Assembly (NCBI RefSeq): GCF_002531935.1
Contig: NZ_NWSV01000002.1
Location: 372,001-436,000, forward strand
Reading direction: 5' to 3'
Length of the DNA stretch: 64,000 nucleotides
From: Rhizobium chutanense
Lineage (GTDB): Bacteria > Pseudomonadota > Alphaproteobacteria > Rhizobiales > Rhizobiaceae
Below, in pieces: positions 1 to 8,448 of this stretch. Positions within the stretch are counted from its first letter, which is position 1, and each line of letters opens with the position of its first letter. The notes under the pieces are model-generated. The model did not search any database. It saw only the letters and a list, made by a program, of their open reading frames with translations, and was not told where the DNA came from. Position numbers and translations under genes: made by a program.

Positions 1-484
1 CGGTGTCGGCATGCAGGAATGCGATACGCTGGTGCTGTCGAAGCGCCCGCTCATCGAACCCCGCATCCGCAACCTCGGCCTGCTCTGGCGCAACCGGCTG
101 ACGATATCGACCATCGATTTCGATGGTCAGAAGGTCAACTTCCTCGCCGCGCACCTCACCAAACCCTATTATGACGAATTCCACGGCCTGGAGATCTGGG
201 ATCTCGCGGAGATCATTCCCTCCTTGCCGGGGCCGCTCGTCCTTGCCGGTGATTTCAATACGTCGATACTGGCGCCCGACGTGCAGTGGCTCATGCGCGG
301 TCAGGGCCTGGGCACGGTATCGCTGGAGCCGGCGACATGGCCGATCGCGGCAGGCGCCTTCGGCATTCCGATCGATCACGTCTTCAGCAAAGCGCCGCTG
401 CGGCTGAAATCGGTCCGGCGCATCCAGGACAGTTTCGGTTCAAATCATTTTGGCCTGATGGCGGAATTCGTCGTCGATCCCTGA
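1..484 (+). CDS. Endonuclease/exonuclease/phosphatase family protein, C-terminal part (5' truncated by window)
   Basis: The reading frame is open from the first bases, so the gene starts upstream of the window. The visible 160 residues carry the C-terminal half of the EEP (DNase I-like) fold: LAGDFNTS supplies the catalytic Asp/Asn pair, PIDHVF the next conserved Asp-His, and GSNHFGL occupies the place of the usual SDHxP histidine motif. Members are metal-dependent phosphodiesterases acting on DNA, lipids or phosphoinositides; the substrate here cannot be told. The 3' end overlaps the end of the convergent ABC transporter gene by about 45 bp. Confidence 0.8.
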   Translation, partial: GVGMQECDTLVLSKRPLIEPRIRNLGLLWRNRLTISTIDFDGQKVNFLAAHLTKPYYDEFHGLEIWDLAEIIPSLPGPLVLAGDFNTSILAPDVQWLMRGQGLGTVSLEPATWPIAAGAFGIPIDHVFSKAPLRLKSVRRIQDSFGSNHFGLMAEFVVDP

Positions 485-2353
485 GCCCTGATCGTCATCC
501 GCCGGCAGGAAACCGCCGGACTGACGCGCCCAGAGCTCGGCATAGAGCCCACCGCGGCGAAGCAGTTCGTCGTGGCTGCCCTCCTCGATGATCCGGCCGA
601 GATCGACGACGATCAGCCGGTCGAGTGCGGCAATCGTCGACAGCCGGTGAGCGATGGCAAGCACGGTCTTGCCCTCCATGATCCGATGAAGATTGGACTG
701 GATCGCTTCTTCCACTTCCGAATCGAGCGCCGACGTCGCCTCATCGAGAACGAGGATCGGCGCATCCTTCAGCATGACCCGGGCAATGGCGATGCGCTGG
801 CGCTGGCCGCCCGACAGTTTGACGCCGCGTTCGCCGACATGCGCATCGAAACCTTTGCGGCCCTGCTGATCCTGCAGGCGCTCGATAAAATCGATGGCTT
901 CGGCGCGCCTGGCTGCCTCGACCAGCCGCTCCTCGCCGGCATCCGGGCGTCCGAACAGGATATTGTCGCGCACCGAACGATGCAGCAGCGACGTGTCCTG
1001 GCTGACGACGCCGATCTGCATCCTGAGAGTTTCCTGCGTCACGGCCGATATATCCTGGCCGTCGACGAGGATGCGGCCGTCCTGAATATCGTAGAGTCGC
1101 AGCAAGAGATTCATCAGCGTCGATTTTCCCGCACCGGAACGGCCGACGATCCCGACCTTTTCGCCCGGGCGGATGGTGAGCGAGAAATTTTCGACGACCG
1201 GCCGGTGATCCTTGCCGTAGCGGAAGGAAATATTGTCGAAACGAATACCTGGCTGGCGGATCACCAGGCTCTTCGCATCGGCGCGATCGACGAGCCCCAG
1301 CGGCTGGGAGATCAGCTCGGCGGCATTCTGAATGGTGCCGAGATTGCGCATGATGCCGTTGAACTGCGTCATCATCCGTCCGAGCAGGAAATTCAGCCTG
1401 AGCACCAGCGCCAGCGAGAAGGCCACCGCACCGGAACTGACCAGGCCGCGCAGCCACAGATCGACGCTTAAGCCCGTCATCGTCACGATCATCAGGCCGG
1501 AAAGCAGCGCCATGGAGGCCCTCACCCCGGTGATGAACCGGGTGAAGCGCAGCACCGTATCCTGATAGATGTCGAAGCCTTGCCGCATATAACGGTCGCT
1601 CTCCTCGTCACGTGCAAACAGCTTCAGCGTCTGCATGTTGCTGTAGGAATCGACCATCCGGCCGTTCAGCATCGATGCCGCTTCCGCCGTTTCGCGCGAA
1701 TGATGGCGGATGCGCGGAACGAAATGGCGGGCAAGCAGGCCGAAGGCACCGAGCCAGAACAGCACGACGGCGGCAAGGGAAAAGTCCAGACGGGCGACGA
1801 GCGCGAGCGTCGTGACGGCATAAATGCCGACGAACCAGACGCTTTCCATCAGCGAAGTCACGAGATCGCCGGTCGCCTGCCCTGCCGACCAGACCTTGGT
1901 GACGATGCGTCCTGAGAAATCGCTCTGGAAGAACGACAAAGACTGCCGGGAGACATGGAGATAGGATTGCCAACGTGCTAAATTGTAAAAACCAGGCGTG
2001 ATCACCTGCTGGTCCACAAGCGCGATCAGGAAGGCGACGACGAAGCGCACGATCCCGATGAGAGCGAGCATGCCGAACAGCTCGCCGCCATGGGCTGCGA
2101 GAAGACCGCTCCAGCCGGTGCCGGGCGTGATGCTGCCGAGGATATCGACCAGCCGCCCGACGAACCAGAAGAGCGCCGCCTCGATCGCCGCCGACATGCC
2201 GCCGAGAACGAGCATGGCGATGAAGGGCATCTTCGCCTGGCCGATATAGAACCAGATGAATCCGAGCGTCGAGCGCGGAGGCTGAAGATTGGCGCGCGGA
2301 CGAAACGGATCGATCCAGGTCTCGAACAGGCGTAGGATGGGGCTTAAGATCAT
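440..2353 (-). CDS. ABC exporter half-transporter (fused membrane and ATP-binding domains)
   Basis: This 637-residue protein has the MsbA/MdlB-type layout: an N-terminal six-helix exporter domain (about residues 35-340) followed by an ATPase domain. The ATPase domain shows Walker A GRSGAGKST near residue 407, the signature LSGGQRQRIAIAR near 514, Walker B ILVLDEATSALD and the H-loop AIAHRLST. Half-transporters of this type dimerise in the inner membrane and export lipids, peptides or drugs; the substrate is not evident. A second, clearly related half-transporter lies on the same strand at 3464-5320, so the two could form a heterodimer. No strong Shine-Dalgarno precedes the ATG at 2353, so the start is less certain than the family call. 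Confidence 0.9.
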   Translation of the reverse strand: MILSPILRLFETWIDPFRPRANLQPPRSTLGFIWFYIGQAKMPFIAMLVLGGMSAAIEAALFWFVGRLVDILGSITPGTGWSGLLAAHGGELFGMLALIGIVRFVVAFLIALVDQQVITPGFYNLARWQSYLHVSRQSLSFFQSDFSGRIVTKVWSAGQATGDLVTSLMESVWFVGIYAVTTLALVARLDFSLAAVVLFWLGAFGLLARHFVPRIRHHSRETAEAASMLNGRMVDSYSNMQTLKLFARDEESDRYMRQGFDIYQDTVLRFTRFITGVRASMALLSGLMIVTMTGLSVDLWLRGLVSSGAVAFSLALVLRLNFLLGRMMTQFNGIMRNLGTIQNAAELISQPLGLVDRADAKSLVIRQPGIRFDNISFRYGKDHRPVVENFSLTIRPGEKVGIVGRSGAGKSTLMNLLLRLYDIQDGRILVDGQDISAVTQETLRMQIGVVSQDTSLLHRSVRDNILFGRPDAGEERLVEAARRAEAIDFIERLQDQQGRKGFDAHVGERGVKLSGGQRQRIAIARVMLKDAPILVLDEATSALDSEVEEAIQSNLHRIMEGKTVLAIAHRLSTIAALDRLIVVDLGRIIEEGSHDELLRRGGLYAELWARQSGGFLPADDDQGSGIDDEFRHQAKMI

Positions 2354-2515
2354 GGAAGCGATATAGGCGGATTAGGAGGACCGGCAAAGAGAATGAAATG
2401 CCGACAAACCTTATATTTTTGTAATGATCGATAACATCGGCGGCATCGCTATTGATTGCCCCCGAACCGGTCACAATCTGACACTACGATGGGCGCTTCA
2501 CCGGAGATAAGTTTC

Positions 2516-2746
2516 ATGGAAACGAAAATGCTCGATGCGCATATTCCGCTTCCGCTTGCAGCGAGGCTCGACGCCCTGGCCATCGACCTGGCGTTGCCGC
2601 GCGACGAGATCGTCACCGAGGCCCTTGCCGCCTGGCTCGACCAGGAAGAGCGCCGCCGCATCGTGGCGCTGCGCACGATCGCAGCCGCCAACACCATCGT
2701 TCTCGTCGAACATGACCGGGTGATCGACTGGGCCGATAGCCTTTGA
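2516..2746 (+). CDS. Orphan ribbon-helix-helix (CopG-type) antitoxin-like protein
   Basis: A 76-residue protein. The ATG at 2516 is preceded by GGAG with 9 nt spacing, which is why longer upstream starts are rejected. The N-terminal half fits a ribbon-helix-helix DNA-binding fold: a short beta strand, then two helices with LAARLDALA and RDEIVTEALAAWL. The C-terminal VEHDRVIDWADSL resembles the tail of CopG-type antitoxins that pair with RelE/ParE toxins. No toxin gene follows it on this strand: the next gene is the convergent parE end only 39 bp away. It is therefore either an orphan antitoxin or a stand-alone regulator. Confidence 0.65.
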   Translation: METKMLDAHIPLPLAARLDALAIDLALPRDEIVTEALAAWLDQEERRRIVALRTIAAANTIVLVEHDRVIDWADSL

Positions 2747-2785
2747 ACAGGTAAGCGGTAACGAAAGGCATGGTCCCGACGGCCA

Positions 2786-3100
2786 TCAATCCTTGCCAAG
2801 AATGCCGATAACGTCCCGGCGGCCGTGCAGGACGCGCAAGATCATAACGACGTCACTCTCGATGAGATAATAAGCGCGAATATCCTCGAAACCTGAAACG
2901 GGCCACGATCGAACGCCGGTCAAATTTGAATTGTCGAATGTTTTCGGTGTACCTGAGTGAGGATAGCCGAGAAGGCGTGTGAAGGACTGCTCGGTCGCGC
3001 TCAGGAACCGCAGACCGAGTTCCTCTCCGCCCTGCTCCGAGAGATAGGCAAACTGCGATAGAATATCGACCCGGGCTGCCGGCTTGACTGTAAGCCTCAC
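2786..3100 (-). CDS. parE: ParE/RelE-superfamily toxin
   Basis: A 104-residue protein typical of ParE toxins, which inhibit DNA gyrase; the wider superfamily also holds RelE mRNA interferases. Seen: an N-terminal VKPAARVDILSQFAYLSEQG helix pair, the central SWPVSGFEDIRAYYLI core strand and the C-terminal VMILRVLHGRRDV, a usual ParE ending with Arg residues. It overlaps the upstream antitoxin gene by 4 bp, the normal coupled order antitoxin then toxin. The exact target, gyrase or RNA, cannot be decided from sequence alone. Confidence 0.85.
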   Translation of the reverse strand: MRLTVKPAARVDILSQFAYLSEQGGEELGLRFLSATEQSFTRLLGYPHSGTPKTFDNSNLTGVRSWPVSGFEDIRAYYLIESDVVMILRVLHGRRDVIGILGKD

Positions 3101-3366
3101 AGCGACTTCTTTTTGCCCCGCGTGGCCAGCAACTCGGCTGCTTCTTTTCTCAGATCGTTCCAGAACGCGGGCGTTGCCTCCACCGCATCGCCCGACGCCA
3201 AGCCCTCAAGCAGTAAAGCCTCGAGCCGCGCCTCATTTTCACGCACCTGTGCGTCACGAATGAGGCCACGGAAATATTCGCTGACATTGCCATAGCCCTT
3301 GCTGGCCATCTGACTTTCGACAAAGGCCTTGAGGCTATCCGGCAGCGAGATCGTCACGGTCGCCAT
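3097..3366 (-). CDS. parD: ParD-family antitoxin
   Basis: An 89-residue protein starting MATVTISLPDSLKAFVE, the classical ParD ribbon-helix-helix N-terminus, followed by SEYFRGLIRDAQ and an acidic, disorder-prone C-terminus that would wrap the toxin. Antitoxins of this class repress their own operon by binding palindromes at the promoter. The start has AAGGAT about 9 nt upstream. It is the first gene of a two-gene operon with the ParE-like toxin (4-bp overlap), placed between two related ABC exporter genes. Confidence 0.88.
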   Translation of the reverse strand: MATVTISLPDSLKAFVESQMASKGYGNVSEYFRGLIRDAQVRENEARLEALLLEGLASGDAVEATPAFWNDLRKEAAELLATRGKKKSL

Positions 3367-3393
3367 AGGCGATATCCTTGTTGAGATGAGGAA

Positions 3394-3434
3394 GTGTAAC
3401 TGGCTTCTTAACTGTTCTCAACAATTAAGAAGCC
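3394..3434 (-). promoter_or_regulatory. Candidate parDE promoter and autoregulatory palindrome
   Basis: On the minus strand a TTGAGA (3416-3421) and TTACAC (3394-3399) pair with 16-bp spacing lies just upstream of parD. A perfect 10-bp inverted repeat, GGCTTCTTAA (3402-3411) with TTAAGAAGCC (3425-3434), brackets the -35 element. A palindrome in that place is what a ParD/ParDE repressor would bind; the assignment is inference. Confidence 0.45.
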
Positions 3435-3458
3435 CTCCCCGCTTTCGCGGGAAGGGGC
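3422..3458 (-). terminator. Likely terminator of the downstream ABC exporter gene
   Basis: Directly after the stop of the gene at 3464-5320, the minus strand forms a GC-rich stem (3447-3458 with 3432-3442, loop GAAA) followed by TTCTTAATTG. Part of the tail is shared with the palindrome upstream of parD. Confidence 0.55.
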
Positions 3459-3463
3459 GATCG

Positions 3464-5320
3464 TCATTCCGCCGCCTCTTCCGCTTCCTCGGAGTGATCG
3501 GAGAGGAAGCCGCCGGACTGGCGGCTCCACAGGTCGGCATAGATGCCGCCATTTTCGATCAGTTCGCCATGCGAGCCGGCTTCGATGATCCGCCCCTTGT
3601 CGAGCACGATCAGCCGGTCCATCTCCGTCAGCGTCGAAAGCCGGTGGGCGATCGCGATCACCGTCTTGCCCTCCATCAGGGCGAAGAGGTTTTCCTGGAT
3701 CGCCGCCTCGACTTCCGAGTCGAGCGCCGAGGTTGCCTCGTCGAGCACCAGGATCGGCGCGTCCTTCAGGAAGACGCGGGCGATCGCGATGCGCTGCCGC
3801 TGGCCGCCGGAGAGCTTGACGCCGCGTTCGCCGACTTGCGCGTCGAGCCCTTCGCGCCCCTGCATGTCGACGAGCCCCTCGATGAACTCCCAGGCATTGG
3901 CGCGTTTGGCGGCCTCGATCACCTCGGCATCGGTCGCCTCCGGCCGGCCGTAGGCGATGTTGTCGCGGATCGACCGGTGCAGCAGCGAGGTGTCCTGCGT
4001 CACGACACCGATCAGCGAGCGCAGACTTTCCTGCGAGACGTCCGATATATCCTGCCCGTCGACGGTGATGCGGCCAGCCTCCAGATCGTAGAAGCGTAAG
4101 AGCAGGTTCATCAGCGTCGTCTTGCCGGCGCCCGAGCGCCCGACGAGACCGACCTTCTCGCCCGCCTTGATGTCGAGCGACAGATTGTCGATGACACCCT
4201 TGCTCTTTCCGTAGTGGAAGCGGATGCGCTCGTAGTGGATCGCGCCCTTCTTCGCCGTCAGGACGGGCGCGCCCGGCTTGTCGACGATGTCGTGCTGCTT
4301 GCTCATCATCTCCATGCCGTCATAGACCGTGCCGATATTCTCGAACAGCGCCGAGACTTCCCACATGATCCATTGCGACATGCCGTTGACGCGCATGGCA
4401 AGACCGATGGCAATGGCGATCGCGCCGACCGAGATCGCCCCGTTCAGCCAGAACCAGATCGACAGGCCCGAGACCACGAAAAGTGCGACGCAGTTGTTCA
4501 GGTAGACGCTGATGTGGAAGAGCGTCACCTTGCGCATCTGCTTGTGCACGGTCTGCAGGAACTCGTCCATGCCCTCCTTGGCATAGACCTCCTCGCGGCC
4601 GGCATGCGAAAACAGCTTGACGGTGGCGATATTGGTGTAACTGTCGACCACGCGCCCCGTCATCATCGAGCGTGCATCCGCCTGCGTCGCCGCGATCTTG
4701 CGAAGCCGCGGCACGAAATAAGAGACGATGCCGATATAGACGGCGAGCCAGACGAGGATCGGGATCATCAGCCGCCAGTCGGCCGCCGCAATGACGATGA
4801 TCATCGTCAGGAAATAGCTGACGACATAGACGAAAACGTCGAGGATCTTCATCACCGTTTCGCGCACGGCAAGCGAGGTCTGCATCACCTTTGTCGCGAC
4901 ACGCCCGGCAAACTCGTTGGCGAAGAACGTCATGCTGTGACGCAGCAGGAAACGGTGCATCTGCCAGCGGGCGCTCATCGGATAATTGCCGAGCAGCATC
5001 TGGTGCATGATGAGGGAATCGAGGCCGGCGGCCAGCGGCAAGCCGACCAGCACCAGCGCTGCCATCCAGAAAAGCTTGTGGCCTTCCGTCTGCAGGAAGG
5101 TGGCGCGGTCGGCATTGGTCAGCCAGTCGACGATATCGCCGAGAAACTGGAAGAGCGCCACTTCGCCGACAGCGATCGAGGCTGTCAGCATCGCCATCAG
5201 GCAAAGCCAGGGTGCGGCCGGCTTGCTGTAGTGCCAGCAAAAGGCAAAGAGGCCCTTCGGCGGAGCGACGGGCTCCTCGCTCGGAAAGGGATTGAGTCGC
5301 TGTTCGAACCAGCCAAACAT
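3464..5320 (-). CDS. ABC exporter half-transporter, paralogue of the gene at 440-2353
   Basis: A 618-residue fused exporter (start MFGWFEQRLNPF). The ATG at 5320 is chosen because GGAG lies 7 nt upstream; a longer open frame to 5431 has no such site. The membrane domain spans about residues 30-330. The ATPase domain shows GRSGAGKTT near 396, LSGGQRQRIAIAR near 503, ILVLDEATSALD and AIAHRLST. The C-terminus LWSRQSGGFL is nearly identical to LWARQSGGFL of the first exporter, and the two share long stretches around the NBD, which supports duplication. The substrate is unknown. Confidence 0.9.
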   Translation of the reverse strand: MFGWFEQRLNPFPSEEPVAPPKGLFAFCWHYSKPAAPWLCLMAMLTASIAVGEVALFQFLGDIVDWLTNADRATFLQTEGHKLFWMAALVLVGLPLAAGLDSLIMHQMLLGNYPMSARWQMHRFLLRHSMTFFANEFAGRVATKVMQTSLAVRETVMKILDVFVYVVSYFLTMIIVIAAADWRLMIPILVWLAVYIGIVSYFVPRLRKIAATQADARSMMTGRVVDSYTNIATVKLFSHAGREEVYAKEGMDEFLQTVHKQMRKVTLFHISVYLNNCVALFVVSGLSIWFWLNGAISVGAIAIAIGLAMRVNGMSQWIMWEVSALFENIGTVYDGMEMMSKQHDIVDKPGAPVLTAKKGAIHYERIRFHYGKSKGVIDNLSLDIKAGEKVGLVGRSGAGKTTLMNLLLRFYDLEAGRITVDGQDISDVSQESLRSLIGVVTQDTSLLHRSIRDNIAYGRPEATDAEVIEAAKRANAWEFIEGLVDMQGREGLDAQVGERGVKLSGGQRQRIAIARVFLKDAPILVLDEATSALDSEVEAAIQENLFALMEGKTVIAIAHRLSTLTEMDRLIVLDKGRIIEAGSHGELIENGGIYADLWSRQSGGFLSDHSEEAEEAAE

Positions 5321-5709
5321 GAAATTGCTCCGAAACGTCAGCGTTTCGGCTCCCGGCTTCGCGCCATCCCGGCGCCATGCAAGCACATATGGGAACCGAA
5401 CGTTCAAGGGGCGAGGCTGAAACAGCCGCACAATGGATCAAGAAGGGGATTTCAGGAAGAAATGCGCACTAGCGGCGCCATGTCGCCTTGATCGGCATCA
5501 CGGCGGGAAAGCGCATATGGAGCAAAATATTCATGTCGGCCCTCCCTGCTGGCGATTGAAGACGTGCATGGATACCGCGAAAACCGCGAAATTTCCAGCC
5601 CCCCAATGGCGTAAATTGAACATCTCGGGACCAAATGGCCCCTGTTGCTCCGAAATGACGGTTGGATTACGCCATTCGCATCGAAACGAAAACAAAACGG
5701 CGGCACATC
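5321..5709. other. Divergent intergenic region, no gene seen
   Basis: These 389 bp separate the start of the ABC exporter (minus) from trmL (plus) and must hold both promoters. Frames through it lack ribosome-binding sites and recognisable protein content. I could not fix convincing -35/-10 pairs. Confidence 0.5.
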
Positions 5710-6171
5710 ATGACGGACCTCAGACTGGCACTCTATCAGCCGGATATAGCAGGCAACACAGGCACGATCCTGCGGCTTGCCGCCTGCCTCGGCTTCGCGG
5801 TCGATCTGATCGAGCCCGCCGGTTTCGACGTCTCCGACCGAAATTTGAAACGCGCCGGCATGGATTATATCGCCGCCGCTGCGCTAACCCGCCATGTCAG
5901 CTGGGACCGCTTCGAGGCATGGCGTCTGACCACCGGCCGCCGCCTGATCCTCGCTTCGACGACAGCTGCCGATCGCTACACCGACCTTGCCTTCCGCCCC
6001 GACGATATCCTGCTTTTGGGCCGCGAAAGCGCCGGCGTGCCGGATCCGGTGCATGAGACCGCAGATGCCCGCATCCTGATCCCGATGGTCGAAGGCCAGC
6101 GCTCGATCAACGTCGCCGTCTCGGCCGCAATGATCGTCGGCGAGGCGATGCGCCAGACCGTCTGGGCCTGA
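5710..6171 (+). CDS. trmL: tRNA (cytidine(34)-2'-O)-methyltransferase, TrmL type
   Basis: A 153-residue SPOUT-class methyltransferase. The start MTDLRLALYQ is the usual TrmL N-terminus; the upstream in-frame ATG at 5662 would add an unusual basic extension. Family motifs: LYQPDIAGNTGTILRLAACLG near the N-terminus, then LLLGRESAGVP and IPMVEGQRSINVAVSAAM, which form the trefoil-knot SAM pocket. TrmL 2'-O-methylates the wobble base of tRNA-Leu isoacceptors (cytidine or cmnm5-uridine). The length matches the family. Confidence 0.9.
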   Translation: MTDLRLALYQPDIAGNTGTILRLAACLGFAVDLIEPAGFDVSDRNLKRAGMDYIAAAALTRHVSWDRFEAWRLTTGRRLILASTTAADRYTDLAFRPDDILLLGRESAGVPDPVHETADARILIPMVEGQRSINVAVSAAMIVGEAMRQTVWA

Positions 6172-6362
6172 TCGACACCACCTTGGCGGAACGACCGGCC
6201 GTCATGTGTCGCAAAATGACGTTGTCAATCCGCCAAACAAGGCTATATTTATTAGCCGAGCAATCAAAAGAATCACATTGCCTCCATGATTTCAACAGCT
6301 TGGGAAGGCAAAAGCCGGGCGTACACTCCTCCAGGCCTACGAAAGAAGAACAAAAACAACAA

Positions 6363-8009
6363 ATGGACTCCACAATTGTCATGATCAACCTGTTCGGCGC
6401 CGTGGCTCTGCTGCTGTTCGGCCTCGCGCAGGTGAAGGATGGCGTGTCCAGGGCTTTCGGCGCCCGCCTGAGAACGGGGCTGGCAAGCGGCACCCGCGGC
6501 AGCCTTCGTTCTTTTTTGTCAGGCCTCGTCGCAACCGTCGCGCTGCAGAGTTCCACGGCAACAGCGCTGATGACCGCATCCTTCGTCGAGCGTGATCTGA
6601 TCAAGCCGCGCATGGCGCAGATCGTCCTGCTTGGCGCCAATGTCGGCACCGCGATCACCGCCTGGATCGTCGCGACCGGCATCGAATGGCTCTCTCCCCT
6701 GCTGATCCTGGCCGGCATCGTGCTCTACCGTCGCCGCTCCAGCACAAGTCAAGGCGGCGGCGCAGCGCTGATCGGCATCGGGCTGATGCTGCTGTCGCTG
6801 CACCTTCTCGGCCTCGCGACCGAACCGATGCGCGCTTCTCCGGCTCTCGCCGCCTTCATCGGACTGCTGGATGGCGCCCTGCCCGTGGCGCTGCTCTTCT
6901 CGGCAGCCCTGGCCTTCCTGTCCTCCTCGAGCCTCGCAGTGGTCGTCCTTATCCTGTCGCTCGCATCGGCCGGCCTCATCTCCCCCGAACTCGTCATCGT
7001 GCTCGTGCTCGGCGCCAATCTGGGCGGCGCGATACCGCCTGTCATTGCGACTTTCTCCGGCCCGGTTTCGGCCCGACGCGTCACCCTCGGCAATCTCATC
7101 GTGCGCACCATCGGCTGCATGCTCGCCCTACCGCTTGCGGGCTATGGCGCGGAACTCATCCAGATGCTGCCTTTCGGGCCAGCCAAGCTGCCGGTCGATG
7201 CGCATCTGGCCTTCAACCTTCTGCTGGCGGCACTCGCCTGGCCCTTCTCGCGGCGGCTCGCCGCCCTGATGGCCCGGCTGGTGCCGGATCAACCCGAGCC
7301 CGACAACGCCCCGAAATATCTGGATGCGCAGGAGCTTTCGACCCCGGTCGTTGCGCTGACCAGCGCCACCCGCGAAGTGCTCGGTGTAGGCGACCTGATC
7401 GAACGCATGCTGATCCAAGTCAGCGCCGCTTTCGAACATGGCGATGCATCGAAACTCGCTGAGATCCCGCCCCTCGAAGAGCGAGTCGACCGCCTGCAGC
7501 AAGCGGTGAAGGTCTATCTCTCTAAACTCGGCCACGGAGGTCTCACCGACGAGAACGCCCGCCGCTCGATCGTTGTCATCGATTATGCAATCAATCTCGA
7601 ACATATGGGCGATATCATCGAGAAAGGCCTAGCGGAGCAGGTTGCGAAGAAAATCTCCCTCGGGCTCAAATTTTCCGACGACGGCCATCAGGAACTGCGC
7701 AAGCTGTTCGATCTGACGATCGACAATCTGCGCGTCGCTCAGACGATCTTCGTCACCCGCGATTTCAATCTCGCGCGGCAGATGATGGAGGTGAAGGTCG
7801 AGGTTCGCCGGATGGAGAAGCAATCGGCCGAGCGCCATCTCGAACGCCTGCGCGACGGCCGCGCCGATAGCCTGCAGACCAGTTCGCTGCATCTCGACAT
7901 GCTGCGCGACCTCAAGCGCATCAACGCCCACATCGTTTCAGTAGCGCATCCGATCATGGATGAAAGCGGCCTGCTGATCGAAAGCCGGGTGCGGCCCGCA
8001 GCGGAGTAA
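6363..8009 (+). CDS. Na+/phosphate cotransporter family protein with PhoU-like C-terminal domain
   Basis: A 548-residue protein starting MDSTIVMINLFGAVALLLFG, a first membrane helix; in-frame codons upstream encode non-membrane sequence and are left out. Two inverted PF02690-type repeats are visible: LQSSTATALM with LGANVGTAITAW, and FLSSSSLAVVVL with LGANLGGAIPPV, giving the paired QSS/SSS and GANxG motifs of NptA/YjbB transporters. The last 200 residues are a soluble helical PhoU-like domain (LEERVDRLQQAVKVYLSKL, INLEHMGDIIEKGL). It is expected to move inorganic phosphate across the inner membrane, coupled to sodium. Confidence 0.88.
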   Translation: MDSTIVMINLFGAVALLLFGLAQVKDGVSRAFGARLRTGLASGTRGSLRSFLSGLVATVALQSSTATALMTASFVERDLIKPRMAQIVLLGANVGTAITAWIVATGIEWLSPLLILAGIVLYRRRSSTSQGGGAALIGIGLMLLSLHLLGLATEPMRASPALAAFIGLLDGALPVALLFSAALAFLSSSSLAVVVLILSLASAGLISPELVIVLVLGANLGGAIPPVIATFSGPVSARRVTLGNLIVRTIGCMLALPLAGYGAELIQMLPFGPAKLPVDAHLAFNLLLAALAWPFSRRLAALMARLVPDQPEPDNAPKYLDAQELSTPVVALTSATREVLGVGDLIERMLIQVSAAFEHGDASKLAEIPPLEERVDRLQQAVKVYLSKLGHGGLTDENARRSIVVIDYAINLEHMGDIIEKGLAEQVAKKISLGLKFSDDGHQELRKLFDLTIDNLRVAQTIFVTRDFNLARQMMEVKVEVRRMEKQSAERHLERLRDGRADSLQTSSLHLDMLRDLKRINAHIVSVAHPIMDESGLLIESRVRPAAE

Positions 8010-8012
8010 TGG

Positions 8013-8273
8013 TCAGTCGGCCGTCGGCAGGCGGCGCATGGTGAATTCGATGTGGTCGCCATCGAGCTGGCGCCAGCTCTCCACCTCAGTCCAATAGGCT
8101 GCTTTCGGATATTCGTCGAACCATTCGCGCGCCTTGGCGCGTGCGTCGAGCAGGCCGAGGCAATATGTCTCACGGACGAAATGGTCTTTCTTGCGGGGAG
8201 GATTTTCCGCGCGGTGTCTCGCCATTCTGCGCTTCAGGCCGTCGAAGGACGGAGGTCCTGGAATTTTTGCCAT
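8013..8273 (-). CDS. Conserved small protein of unknown function
   Basis: An 86-residue soluble protein, start MAKIPGPPSFDG; AGAGGTAGG upstream of the ATG at 8273 fixes the start. It is rich in basic residues (LKRRMARHRAENPPRKKDHF) and aromatic residues (EWFDEYPKAAYWTEVESW). No domain recognised. It stops 3 bp after the convergent Na/Pi transporter and is divergent from hemF. Confidence 0.65.
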   Translation of the reverse strand: MAKIPGPPSFDGLKRRMARHRAENPPRKKDHFVRETYCLGLLDARAKAREWFDEYPKAAYWTEVESWRQLDGDHIEFTMRRLPTAD

Positions 8274-8448
8274 CAAACCTACCTCTTCAGGAAAGGTAGT
8301 ATCGAAATCCTTGATTTGCGAGTCGAATCTTGGCTGTACCCGCCTGTACCGCCGGCTTGGCGAGGTGCGGCGCCACCTGTTAAACCGAACGTGCAATCAA
8401 GAATGAGCGAGTCGTCTCCTGAGAGGGACCGGTCGCTGGAGGCGTGAC

